13,466 bases of DNA from an uncultured Oscillospiraceae bacterium (lineage in GTDB: Bacteria > Bacillota > Clostridia > Oscillospirales > Oscillospiraceae), in the NCBI GenBank assembly GCA_900756575.1, contig CAAEKQ010000102.1, positions 1-13,466 of the forward strand, read 5' to 3'. Position numbers and translations under genes: made by a program. The notes beneath the pieces are model-generated. The model ran no database searches. It had not been told where the DNA came from and was given only the letters and a program-made list of their open reading frames with translations. Below, piece after piece: positions 5,061-12,836 of the stretch (position 1 is the stretch's first letter; the number at the start of each line of letters is the position of its first letter).

Positions 5061-7675
5061 TGGCAGAACTTACCCCCATGATGAAGCAGTATCTGGAGAT
5101 TAAGGAACAGAACCCGGACTGCATCCTGTTCTTCCGGCTGGGGGATTTCTATGAGATGTTCAATGAGGACGCGAAACTGGCATCCAAGGAGCTGGATCTG
5201 ACCCTCACCACCCGGGATCGGAGCAAATCCGCCGAGGAGCGGGTGCCCATGTGCGGCGTTCCCTTCCACAGCTGCGAGAGCTATATTGCCCGGCTGGTGG
5301 GACGGGGCTATAAGGTTGCCATTTGCGAGCAGATGGAGGATCCGGCTCTGGCCAAGGGACTGGTGAAGCGGGAGATCATCCGGGTGATTACCCCCGGTAC
5401 CGTGACGGAAAGCTCCATGCTGGAGGAAGGAAAGAACAACTACATTGCCTGCGTGGTTGGCGCGGGCAGCGATTGGGGCGTTGCGTTCTGCGATGTGTCC
5501 ACCGGCGTATTCTATGCCACGGACGGACAGGGCAGCGGCGCAGTAGAAAAGATTATCAATGAGCTGGGGCGGTTTTCTCCGGCGGAAGTGCTGCTGGGCG
5601 GCGAGGCAACGGAAAACCGGATGCTCCGCGGCGTACTGACCGGCAGACTGGAATGCTGCACCCAGGTGGGGGAGCAGCGGTTGTTTGACCGTACCGAGGA
5701 TTTGAAAGTGCTGACTGAGCAGTTCCCGGACCAGAATATCTCCGATCAGGGGCTGGAGGAAAGCCCGGCCACCCTGATGGCCTGCGGCGGACTGGTGATC
5801 CATCTTCGAGAGATCGAGAAGTCGGATCTGTGCCATATAAATCATCTGGAATACTATATCACCGGTCAGTTTATGGAATTGGATTTGACTGCCCGGCGGA
5901 ATCTGGAACTCACCGAGACCATGCGCAGCAAGGAAAAGCGCGGCAGTCTCCTGTGGGTGCTGGATCATACGAAAACGGCCATGGGCGGACGGATGCTCCG
6001 GTCCTGGCTGGAAAAACCCCTGCTGCGGCCCAGAGAGATCGAGCGGCGATCCGCGGCGGTGGAGGAGCTGGTGAATGCATCGGTGGAGCGGCAGGAGCTC
6101 CAGGTGACCCTGCGGGAGATCACGGATATGGAGCGCTCCATTGGCCGAATCGTGGCCGGAACCGCCAATGCCCGGGATCTTTTGGGCATGGCAACCGCCA
6201 TGAGCGCCCTCCCGGAGCTGCTTTCTCAGCTGTCGGCGTTCCGGTCGGCGCGGCTGAAGGCGTTGGCGGATCAGCTGGATCCCCTGGAGGACCTTTGCAG
6301 CGAGCTCAGCCGCGCCATTGTGGACGAGCCGCCGTTTACCGTTCGAGAGGGCGGCATGATCCGGGACGGCTATGACGAGCAGGTGGATCAGCTGCGGAGC
6401 ATTATGTCCGGCGGTAAGGGCAACCTGGCCGGCATCGAGGCGGCAGAGCGGGAGAAAACCGGAATTCCCAAGCTCAAGGTGGGCTATAACCGGGTGTTCG
6501 GCTATTACATCGAGATTTCCAAGACCTATCAGGGGCAGGTGCCGGAGAACTACATCCGGAAACAGACGCTGGCCAACTGCGAGCGCTACATTACCCAGGA
6601 GCTCAAAGAACTGGAAGCTACGATCCTGGGGGCAAAGGATCGCATTACCACCCTGGAATATGAGATTTTTACCAGACTGCGAACCTATATTTCCGAGAAC
6701 TCCGCCCGGGTACAGCTGTCCTGCCAGGTGGTGGCGGAGGCGGATGTGCTTTGCTCCCTGGCTGAGGTGGCCGTGGACAACGGCTATGTCCGCCCGGAGG
6801 TGGATTTGACCGATGAGATTCACATCACCGAGGGACGGCATCCCGTGGTGGAAAAAATGCTGAAGGACAGCCTATTCGTGCCCAACGATACGGAATTGGG
6901 CACCCCGGCCAATCGGGTGGCAGTGATTACCGGCCCCAATATGGCGGGTAAATCCACGTATATGCGGCAGGTGGCGCTGATTGTGCTCATGGCCCAGATC
7001 GGCTCCTTCGTTCCCGCCAAAGAGGCGCGGATTGGCATCTGTGACCGAGTGTTTACCCGAATCGGCGCATCGGATGATCTGAGCGCCGGACAGTCCACAT
7101 TCATGGTGGAGATGAGCGAGGTGGCGGAGATTCTGAAAAACGCCACCGCCCGCAGCCTGCTGATTCTTGACGAGATCGGACGGGGCACCTCTACTTTTGA
7201 CGGCATGGCCATTGCCCGGGCGGTGCTGGAATACTGCGCCAGCCCGAAAAAGCTGGGGGCAAAGGTTCTGTTTGCCACCCATTATCATGAGCTGACCGTT
7301 ATGGAGCAGGAGATTGAGGGCCTGAAAAACTACAACATTGCTGTGAAAAAGCGGGGCGAGGACGTGATTTTCCTCCGGAAGATCGTGCCCGGCGCCGCAG
7401 ACGACAGCTTTGGTATTGAGGTGGCGCGGCTGGCAGGAATCCCCGATAAGGTGGTGTCCCGGGCCAGAACCATTCTAAAGGAGCTGGAGAGTGGCAATTC
7501 CGACATTCAGCCCCGGAAGAAGGAGACCGTGGAGGAGCAGCCCCAGGTGAGCTTCCTGGACGTGGGCGGCAGTCAGATCGCCCAGAAGCTCCGGGATATC
7601 ACCATCGAGACCCTGACCCCCATCGAGGCACTGAACATTCTGTTTGAGCTTAAGAAGATGGCGGAGGATATCTGA
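5060..7675 (+). CDS. mutS: DNA mismatch repair protein MutS
   Basis: MutS recognises mispairs and small loops in DNA and, as an ATP-driven sliding clamp, recruits MutL. The 871-residue length is standard. Domain I holds the mismatch-wedge motif F30-Y-E32 in GDFYEMF. Connector, lever and clamp domains follow (about 130-550). The C-terminal ABC ATPase has Walker A GPNMAGKST (625-633), the signature region DDLSAGQSTFMVEM and Walker B LLILDEIGRGTST with D704-E705, then an ATHYHEL H-loop. The C-terminal tail (about 800-871) matches the dimer/tetramer region. A GGAGGAGG tract (5045-5052) inside the end of miaB serves as ribosome binding site. The gene is intact and no key residue is missing. Confidence 0.98.
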   Translation: MAELTPMMKQYLEIKEQNPDCILFFRLGDFYEMFNEDAKLASKELDLTLTTRDRSKSAEERVPMCGVPFHSCESYIARLVGRGYKVAICEQMEDPALAKGLVKREIIRVITPGTVTESSMLEEGKNNYIACVVGAGSDWGVAFCDVSTGVFYATDGQGSGAVEKIINELGRFSPAEVLLGGEATENRMLRGVLTGRLECCTQVGEQRLFDRTEDLKVLTEQFPDQNISDQGLEESPATLMACGGLVIHLREIEKSDLCHINHLEYYITGQFMELDLTARRNLELTETMRSKEKRGSLLWVLDHTKTAMGGRMLRSWLEKPLLRPREIERRSAAVEELVNASVERQELQVTLREITDMERSIGRIVAGTANARDLLGMATAMSALPELLSQLSAFRSARLKALADQLDPLEDLCSELSRAIVDEPPFTVREGGMIRDGYDEQVDQLRSIMSGGKGNLAGIEAAEREKTGIPKLKVGYNRVFGYYIEISKTYQGQVPENYIRKQTLANCERYITQELKELEATILGAKDRITTLEYEIFTRLRTYISENSARVQLSCQVVAEADVLCSLAEVAVDNGYVRPEVDLTDEIHITEGRHPVVEKMLKDSLFVPNDTELGTPANRVAVITGPNMAGKSTYMRQVALIVLMAQIGSFVPAKEARIGICDRVFTRIGASDDLSAGQSTFMVEMSEVAEILKNATARSLLILDEIGRGTSTFDGMAIARAVLEYCASPKKLGAKVLFATHYHELTVMEQEIEGLKNYNIAVKKRGEDVIFLRKIVPGAADDSFGIEVARLAGIPDKVVSRARTILKELESGNSDIQPRKKETVEEQPQVSFLDVGGSQIAQKLRDITIETLTPIEALNILFELKKMAEDI

Positions 7676-7676
7676 G

Positions 7677-8366
7677 ATGAAGCGGCCCTTCCAGGTGACC
7701 ATGCGCTGGGGCGAGATCATTGGCGGAATTCTTTGGCTGGTGATCTACGGCTTCTTCATGGGGGATATTCTGAGCCTTGCATTGGGGCTGCTGGGCATTT
7801 CCTACACCACGGCCCAGCTGAACGCGCTGTTTTTCCTGTGCAATTTTGTGATCACTGCGCTGGTATTCCGGCGCTTTCTGACGAAGAATCTGATGCTGGT
7901 GCCGGGGAATCTCCTGCGAACCCTGAAGGGTATGCTGGTGGGCTTCTGCATTTACTGGCTGCTCCAGGTGGGGATCGGCATAATCGGCGATCTTCTAAGC
8001 GGGAATATCGACATTCCCAACGACGACACCATCGCCTCCATCGCCGATGAGAATTACCGGATCATGTGGGCCGGGGCGGTGCTGCTGGCCCCCATGGTGG
8101 AGGAAACCCTGGTGCGGGGGCTGGTGTTCGGAAACGTGCGGCGGCTGAACCGGGTGGCGGCCTATGCGGCGGCTGCGGCGGTGTTTGCAGCCATGCACGT
8201 GCTGAGCTATCTGGGGCAGATGGATGCCCTGACCCTCGGCTATAATATTCTGGCCTATGCGATGCCCAGTATTGCCCTGTGCGCCTGCTATGAGTCCGCG
8301 GGGAATATCTGGGCCCCCATTGGACTGCATATGATAATTAATGCATTGGGAATGAGCGCCATGTAG
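7677..8366 (+). CDS. CPBP (Abi/CAAX protease and bacteriocin-processing) family intramembrane metalloprotease
   Basis: This 229-residue polytopic membrane protein has the CPBP catalytic set: E142-E143-x3-R147 (EETLVRG), H174 (FAAMH) and H218-x3-N222 (HMIIN), all within hydrophobic segments. Further helices lie at about 14-39, 48-64 and 84-106. Family members are glutamate-type intramembrane proteases related to Rce1. In bacteria they are linked to bacteriocin maturation or self-immunity, but most are uncharacterised. The ATG at 7677 is preferred over the longer ORF start at 7644, because that lies inside mutS and GGAGG (7663-7667) sits 9 nt before 7677. Only one base separates it from the mutS stop, so it is co-translated with mutS. 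Its presence between mutS and mutL is unusual and gives no clear functional clue. Confidence 0.9.
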   Translation: MKRPFQVTMRWGEIIGGILWLVIYGFFMGDILSLALGLLGISYTTAQLNALFFLCNFVITALVFRRFLTKNLMLVPGNLLRTLKGMLVGFCIYWLLQVGIGIIGDLLSGNIDIPNDDTIASIADENYRIMWAGAVLLAPMVEETLVRGLVFGNVRRLNRVAAYAAAAAVFAAMHVLSYLGQMDALTLGYNILAYAMPSIALCACYESAGNIWAPIGLHMIINALGMSAM

Positions 8367-8414
8367 CGCACGGTTCCCAACACGACCTATTGCAAAGAAT
8401 CGGGTGAATCAAAT

Positions 8415-10457
8415 ATGGGAATCATTCATAAGCTGTCTCCGGCGCTGGCGGACATGATTGCCGCCGGTGAGGTGGTAGAGCGTCCGGCGTCGGTCATCAA
8501 AGAGCTGGTGGAAAACGCGGTGGACGCCGGGGCGAAAAAGATCACTGTGGAGATCAAAAACGGTGGCGTGACGTTTATGCGGGTCACTGACGATGGCTGC
8601 GGCATGTCCAGAGAGGATGCGCCCACCGCATTTCTGCGCCATGCCACCTCGAAAATCTCCTGTGCGGAGGATCTGGGCGGCATCTCCACCATGGGCTTCC
8701 GGGGCGAGGCGTTGGCGGCCATCAGCTCCGTAAGCAAAATCGACCTGCTGACTCGGGCTGCGTCCGAAAATTTGGGCGTGAGTATGCGGGTGGAGGCGGG
8801 CAACGTCATCGATATTCAGCCTGCGGGATGCCCCCAGGGTACCACGATGATCGTCCGGGATTTGTTCTATAATACCCCCGCCCGGATGAAGTTCTTAAAG
8901 CGGGACAGCGTAGAGGGGAGTTATATCGGCGGCGCCGTTCAGCGTCAGGCATTGGGCCATCCGGAGATTGCGTTCCGGTTTCTCCGGGACGGCAAGCCGG
9001 AGTTGACCACTCCCGGCGACGGCAAGCTGCTCTCCGCCATTTATGCGGCCATGGGACGCGCCAGCGCCAAGGAAATGGTGGAGGTTAAGTCCACCTCCGG
9101 CGGCGTTACCGTAACCGGCTATGTGGGAAAGCCCACCGCCAGCCGGGGCAGCCGAAGCTATCAGCATTTCTTTGTGAACGGGCGTTATGTCAAGTCCCGG
9201 ATGATGGCGTCGGCGCTGGAGGAGGCCTATAAAAATCAGATCATGGTGGGCCGGTTCCCCATCTGCGTGCTTCATATTACGGTGCCGCCCACTGCGGTGG
9301 ATGTGAACGTCCATCCGGCGAAGACCGAGGTGAAGTTCCTACGGGAAGGAGACATTTTCGACGCCATTCACTACAGCGTTCTGGGCGCACTGAGCCGCGC
9401 TCAGGATCGTCCGGAGATGGAGCTGAAATCCCCCCGGCCCCAGGTACAGCCCAAGCAGAATTTCTATCAGAACGTCACGGCCCAGGAATACCGTACCATG
9501 ACCGGTATGCTGGAAAAGAGCAGCTCAGTGCAGCCATCCCCGGCAGTACGGCAGCAGTTCCGGCAGACCGAGAGAACCTTCGACCAGAACGTATCGGTAC
9601 ACGACAGCGTTCGCATGGTGCCGTCCGTTGGGGGTGCAAAACCGGCCCCGACTGCCACGGCTGCGGTATCCGATGCACTGCAGAACGAAGAAAAAACGGC
9701 CTGGCGGCCGGAACCAACGATAGCGCATGAACCGGAACCGATGCCCGAAGAACCGATTTCCATGCCGATTCCCGAGCCGGTGCCGGAACCGGAGCCCATC
9801 CAGCCGGTGCAGACGGTGATGGAGCTTCCGGAAATGCCGGTGCCCAAAGCCCCGGAGCCTCAGGCAATTCAGGAACCGGAACTCCAATCGGAGCAGCCCT
9901 ACCGGATCATCGGAGAAGCACTGGATACCTATATTATTGTAGAGCAGGGTGACGGCCTGCTGCTCTTTGACAAGCACGCGGCCCATGAGCGCATCCGCTT
10001 TGAGCGATTAAAGGCACAGCGCCATGAGGTCATGAGCCAGATTCTGCTGAACCCGCTGCACCCCAGCATGAGCCGGGAGGAGGTTGCGGTGCTGCTCGAA
10101 AACAAGGAGACCATGGAGGGCCTGGGCTTTACCCTGGAGGACTTCGGCGGCGACCTGATGGTGCGGGCGATTCCCTGCGACGTCACGGAAGAAGACGCGC
10201 CGGCCTGCCTTTCCGAGCTGGCCCAGCAGCTGCAAGACGGCAGAAAGCTGGACAGGGAAACCGTGTATGACGACCTGCTCCATACCATCGCCTGCAAGGG
10301 CGCGATCAAGGGCGGACAGTATACGGATCCCAAGGAGATCTCGGCGCTGGTGGCAGAGCTCATGGCCCGAGATGATATCAAGCATTGCCCCCATGGCCGT
10401 CCGGTGTGCATCACCCTGAGCCGGGCAACATTAGAACGTCAATTTAAGCGGACATAA
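8415..10457 (+). CDS. mutL: DNA mismatch repair protein MutL, endonuclease-type
   Basis: MutL couples MutS mismatch recognition to strand incision and excision. The N-terminal GHKL ATPase shows motif I with E30 and N34 (KELVENAVDAGA), motif II D59-D60-G-C-G (59-63) and motif III GFRGEAL (94-100). The C-terminal dimerisation domain carries the metal-dependent nicking motif D519-K-H-A-x2-E525-x4-E530, ACKGAIKGG near 626-634 and CPHGRP (658-663), so this MutL should cut DNA itself, as expected without MutH. K520 replaces the consensus Gln of DQHA, which as I recall is common in Clostridia. The two domains are joined by a long Pro/Glu-rich linker (about 430-495). The gene is 680 residues and intact. 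The 48 nt before it have only a weak ribosome binding site (GGGTG near 8402-8406), unlike its neighbours. Confidence 0.97.
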   Translation: MGIIHKLSPALADMIAAGEVVERPASVIKELVENAVDAGAKKITVEIKNGGVTFMRVTDDGCGMSREDAPTAFLRHATSKISCAEDLGGISTMGFRGEALAAISSVSKIDLLTRAASENLGVSMRVEAGNVIDIQPAGCPQGTTMIVRDLFYNTPARMKFLKRDSVEGSYIGGAVQRQALGHPEIAFRFLRDGKPELTTPGDGKLLSAIYAAMGRASAKEMVEVKSTSGGVTVTGYVGKPTASRGSRSYQHFFVNGRYVKSRMMASALEEAYKNQIMVGRFPICVLHITVPPTAVDVNVHPAKTEVKFLREGDIFDAIHYSVLGALSRAQDRPEMELKSPRPQVQPKQNFYQNVTAQEYRTMTGMLEKSSSVQPSPAVRQQFRQTERTFDQNVSVHDSVRMVPSVGGAKPAPTATAAVSDALQNEEKTAWRPEPTIAHEPEPMPEEPISMPIPEPVPEPEPIQPVQTVMELPEMPVPKAPEPQAIQEPELQSEQPYRIIGEALDTYIIVEQGDGLLLFDKHAAHERIRFERLKAQRHEVMSQILLNPLHPSMSREEVAVLLENKETMEGLGFTLEDFGGDLMVRAIPCDVTEEDAPACLSELAQQLQDGRKLDRETVYDDLLHTIACKGAIKGGQYTDPKEISALVAELMARDDIKHCPHGRPVCITLSRATLERQFKRT

Positions 10458-10468
10458 GGAGAACCGTT

Positions 10469-11299
10469 ATGTTTCTTGAAATTTTGAAGGCAATTATCTA
10501 TGGCATTGTTGAGGGCATTACCGAGTGGCTGCCCATCAGCTCCACCGGACACCTGATCCTGCTGGAGCAGCTGCTGCCTCTGAAGGCATCGGATGCGTTT
10601 ATGTCCATGTTCGACGTGGTGATTCAGCTGGGTGCGATCCTCGCAGTTATTGTGCTGTTCTTCCATAAGCTCAATCCCTTCTCCGGGCGGAAAAGCCCCA
10701 GAGAGAAGCGGCAGACCTGGGATCTCTGGTTTAAGGTGATCGTGGCGGTGCTGCCCTCGGTGGTGCTGGGATTGCTGCTGGACGATTGGCTGGATGCCCA
10801 TCTTTATAACCATGTGGTGGTGGCCATTATGCTGATTGTCTACGGCGTGGCGTTCATTGCGGTGGAGCAGCATAACCGGACGCGCCGTCCTGCCATCCGC
10901 AGCACCAATCAGATTACCTATCAAACCGCACTGCTGGTGGGCTGCTTCCAGGTGCTGGCCATGATTCCCGGCACGTCCCGTTCCGGCGCAACCATTCTCG
11001 GTGCCATTCTGCTGGGCATGAGCCGGACAGTGGGCGCGGAGTTCTCCTTCTTCCTGGCCATTCCTACCATGGTGGGGGCCAGCGGACTGAAGATTCTCAA
11101 GTTCATCCTGAAGGGCGCTACCATGAGCGGCAGTGAATGGGCCTGCCTGATTGTGGCGTCGGTGGTGGCCTTTGCGGTGTCGCTGCTGGCCATTCGCAGC
11201 CTGATGAATTATGTAAAGCGCCACAACTTCTCCGCCTTTGGTATCTATCGCATCCTGCTGGGTATTATTGTGCTGGTGGCCTATTTCGTGACAAAGTAA
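10469..11299 (+). CDS. uppP: Undecaprenyl-diphosphate phosphatase UppP (BacA family)
   Basis: UppP is a membrane phosphatase that converts undecaprenyl pyrophosphate to the monophosphate, recycling the lipid carrier for peptidoglycan and other envelope polymers. High levels are known to raise bacitracin tolerance. The 276-residue protein has both BacA signatures: EGITEWLPISSTGHLIL (15-31; catalytic Glu candidates E15 and E19, with S25 and H28) and PGTSRSG (167-173, with R171). About seven hydrophobic segments span the rest. AAGGAG (10456-10461) overlaps the mutL stop and lies 7 nt before the ATG, so the gene is in the same operon. Function is confident; why it sits within a repair/tRNA operon is unknown. 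Confidence 0.97.
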   Translation: MFLEILKAIIYGIVEGITEWLPISSTGHLILLEQLLPLKASDAFMSMFDVVIQLGAILAVIVLFFHKLNPFSGRKSPREKRQTWDLWFKVIVAVLPSVVLGLLLDDWLDAHLYNHVVVAIMLIVYGVAFIAVEQHNRTRRPAIRSTNQITYQTALLVGCFQVLAMIPGTSRSGATILGAILLGMSRTVGAEFSFFLAIPTMVGASGLKILKFILKGATMSGSEWACLIVASVVAFAVSLLAIRSLMNYVKRHNFSAFGIYRILLGIIVLVAYFVTK

Positions 11300-11311
11300 G
11301 GAGCAATACCA

Positions 11312-11866
11312 ATGAAAATGCAGCTGGAGCATGGTCGTCCCAAGGATGAGACCGACCGTCAGGCAAGAGAGATTCGCGTATATGACCTGCTGGAGCAGCT
11401 GGGCATCGACTTCTGGCGGGTGGATCATGACGCGGCCCGCACCATGGAGGACTGCGCCCAGGCAGACCGGCTGTTGGGCGAGGATACGGCCATTTGCAAG
11501 AACCTGTTTCTTCGGAATTCCAAGGGCAGTCAGTATTATCTTCTGATGCTGCCCGGGGAGAAGAAGTTCCGGGGAAAGGATGTGGCCCATCAGATCGGCT
11601 CCACCCGGCTGAGCTTTGCGGATGAGGAAAAAATGACGGAATATCTGGATATCCTGCCCGGCTCTGTCAGCGTCATGGGACTGATGAACGACCATGACAA
11701 TCAGGTGGAGCTGCTCATTGACGAGGATGTATTGAAGCTGCCCTTTGTGGGCTGTCATCCCTGCATGAGCACCACCAGCATGAAGCTGAGCACCAAGGAT
11801 CTGCTGGAAAAATTCCTGCCTGCGGTACACCATGCTCCGCACACGGTGGTTTTAGCTGATGAATAA
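11312..11866 (+). CDS. YbaK/ProX-type prolyl-tRNA-associated deacylase (ProXp-ala / PrdX-like)
   Basis: The 184-residue protein matches the stand-alone 'prolyl-tRNA synthetase-associated domain' family, a branch of the YbaK/INS superfamily that hydrolyses mischarged tRNAs, chiefly Ala-tRNA-Pro. Supporting features are the N-terminal YDLLEQLGIDFWRVDHD segment (24-40), the central CKNLFLRN strand (62-69) with K63-N64 as the likely catalytic pair, QYYLLMLPGEKKF (74-86), GSVSVMGLMND (about 117-127) and the late FVGCHPC motif. The start at 11312 follows AAGGAG (11298-11303), which overlaps the uppP stop. Its 3' end overlaps miaA by 8 nt, implying translational coupling. Family assignment is firm; the exact amino acid specificity is inferred. 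The names prdX or proX are used for relatives. Confidence 0.88.
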   Translation: MKMQLEHGRPKDETDRQAREIRVYDLLEQLGIDFWRVDHDAARTMEDCAQADRLLGEDTAICKNLFLRNSKGSQYYLLMLPGEKKFRGKDVAHQIGSTRLSFADEEKMTEYLDILPGSVSVMGLMNDHDNQVELLIDEDVLKLPFVGCHPCMSTTSMKLSTKDLLEKFLPAVHHAPHTVVLADE

Positions 11867-12800
11867 GATCGTCTGTGTTGTGGGCCCCACGGCGTCCGGA
11901 AAAACGGCGCTGTCCGTGGCGCTGGCAAAGGCTTTGAATGGCGAGGTAATCTCAGCGGATTCCATGCAGCTCTATCGGGGCATGGATGTTGGAACCGCCA
12001 AGGTGATGCCTGAGGAAATGGACGGTATTCCCCACCATATGATCGACGTGGCGGAACCCTGGGAGAGCTTTTCCGCCGCGCGCTATGTGGAAATGGCCGA
12101 CCCGATTCTACAGGACATCCTGAGCCAGGGCAAGACGGCGATCATCGCAGGCGGCACCGGATTATATGTGGACGCACTGATTGCGGGTCGAACCTTTGCC
12201 CCCTATCCGGAAACGGGCAGGCGGCAGGCGCTGGAGCAGGAAGCGGAGAAACTGGGCATGGAGCATATGCTCTCCCGGCTCCGGGTGGTGGACCCCGACA
12301 GCGCATCCCGGCTCCATCTGGCAGACCGGAAGCGAATCATCCGGGCCCTGGAGGTCTATGAGGAAACCGGGAAAACCATCACCCAGCACAATCTGGAGAC
12401 CCAGGCACTGCCGGACAAATATCATCCCGTATGGATCGGCCTGACCTATGAGCCCCGGCAGCTGCTCTATGACCGGATCGACCTTCGGGTGGACAAAATG
12501 CTGGAGGCGGGCCTGCTGGAGGAGATTCGGGGTCTGTTGGAGCGGGGCATTCCCAGCGGATGCACCGCCATGCAGGCCATTGGATATAAGGAATTCCTTC
12601 CGGTGTTAAATGGCGCCGCATCCCTGGAGACGGCGGTGGAGCAGGTGAAGCAGGGCTCCCGGCGGTATGCCAAACGGCAGCTGACCTGGTTCCGGCGCAA
12701 TCCGAACATCCACTGGATTCTGCAAAACCGGGAAACCACGTTTTCCGATGTTTTTTCGCAGACGGCGGAGCAAATTCCCTTTTTCGACAGCGGCATATGA
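11859..12800 (+). CDS. miaA: tRNA dimethylallyltransferase MiaA
   Basis: MiaA transfers a dimethylallyl group from DMAPP to N6 of A37 in tRNAs that read UNN codons, making the i6A substrate of MiaB. The 313-residue protein shows the P-loop GPTASGKT (9-16), the catalytic-site DSMQLYRG (34-41), GGTGLYVDAL (98-107) and the C-terminal SRRYAKRQLTWFRRN segment, all family hallmarks at normal spacing. The gene closes the operon whose first gene is miaB, so both steps of ms2i6A37 formation are encoded together. The ATG lies inside the 3' end of the deacylase gene; no strong separate ribosome binding site is apparent, consistent with reinitiation after the overlapping upstream stop. An intrinsic terminator begins 3 nt after its TGA. 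Confidence 0.97.
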   Translation: MNKIVCVVGPTASGKTALSVALAKALNGEVISADSMQLYRGMDVGTAKVMPEEMDGIPHHMIDVAEPWESFSAARYVEMADPILQDILSQGKTAIIAGGTGLYVDALIAGRTFAPYPETGRRQALEQEAEKLGMEHMLSRLRVVDPDSASRLHLADRKRIIRALEVYEETGKTITQHNLETQALPDKYHPVWIGLTYEPRQLLYDRIDLRVDKMLEAGLLEEIRGLLERGIPSGCTAMQAIGYKEFLPVLNGAASLETAVEQVKQGSRRYAKRQLTWFRRNPNIHWILQNRETTFSDVFSQTAEQIPFFDSGI

Positions 12801-12806
12801 TACAAT
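12798..12806 (+). promoter_or_regulatory. Candidate extended -10 promoter overlapping the miaA stop codon
   Basis: TGATACAAT at 12798-12806 fits the extended -10 pattern TGnTAtAAT with one mismatch; the TGA is the miaA stop codon. No good -35 box is present (CCTTTT at the right spacing), which extended -10 promoters tolerate. The predicted start is at 12813-12814, inside the hairpin that follows. Such a transcript would keep the GGAGG ribosome binding site but lose the 5' arm of the terminator. This is a sequence-based prediction only. Confidence 0.4.
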
Positions 12807-12836
12807 GGGCATCGGAGGCGATGCCCATTGTTTTTT
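12803..12836 (+). terminator. Rho-independent terminator of the miaB-miaA operon
   Basis: CAATGGGCATCG (12803-12814) pairs perfectly with CGATGCCCATTG (12819-12830) around the 4-nt loop GAGG, and is followed directly by six T residues (12831-12836). This is a canonical intrinsic terminator placed 3 nt after the miaA stop. It also overlaps the translation start of the next gene. Confidence 0.88.
12814..12818 (+). promoter_or_regulatory. Ribosome binding site of the HlyD-like gene, located in the terminator loop
   Basis: GGAGG at 12814-12818 lies 9 nt before TTG at 12828, in frame with the long downstream coding region. Four of its five bases form the hairpin loop and the first closes the stem, so access depends on whether the hairpin forms. 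The ATG at 12821 is only 2 nt away and out of frame. Confidence 0.65.

Noticed and set aside
4922..6841. 639-codon minus-strand ORF opposite miaB/mutS
   Set aside because: It is a codon-bias shadow of mutS, with no recognisable domain and His/Leu/Gln-rich composition. The plus-strand MutS is complete and typical.
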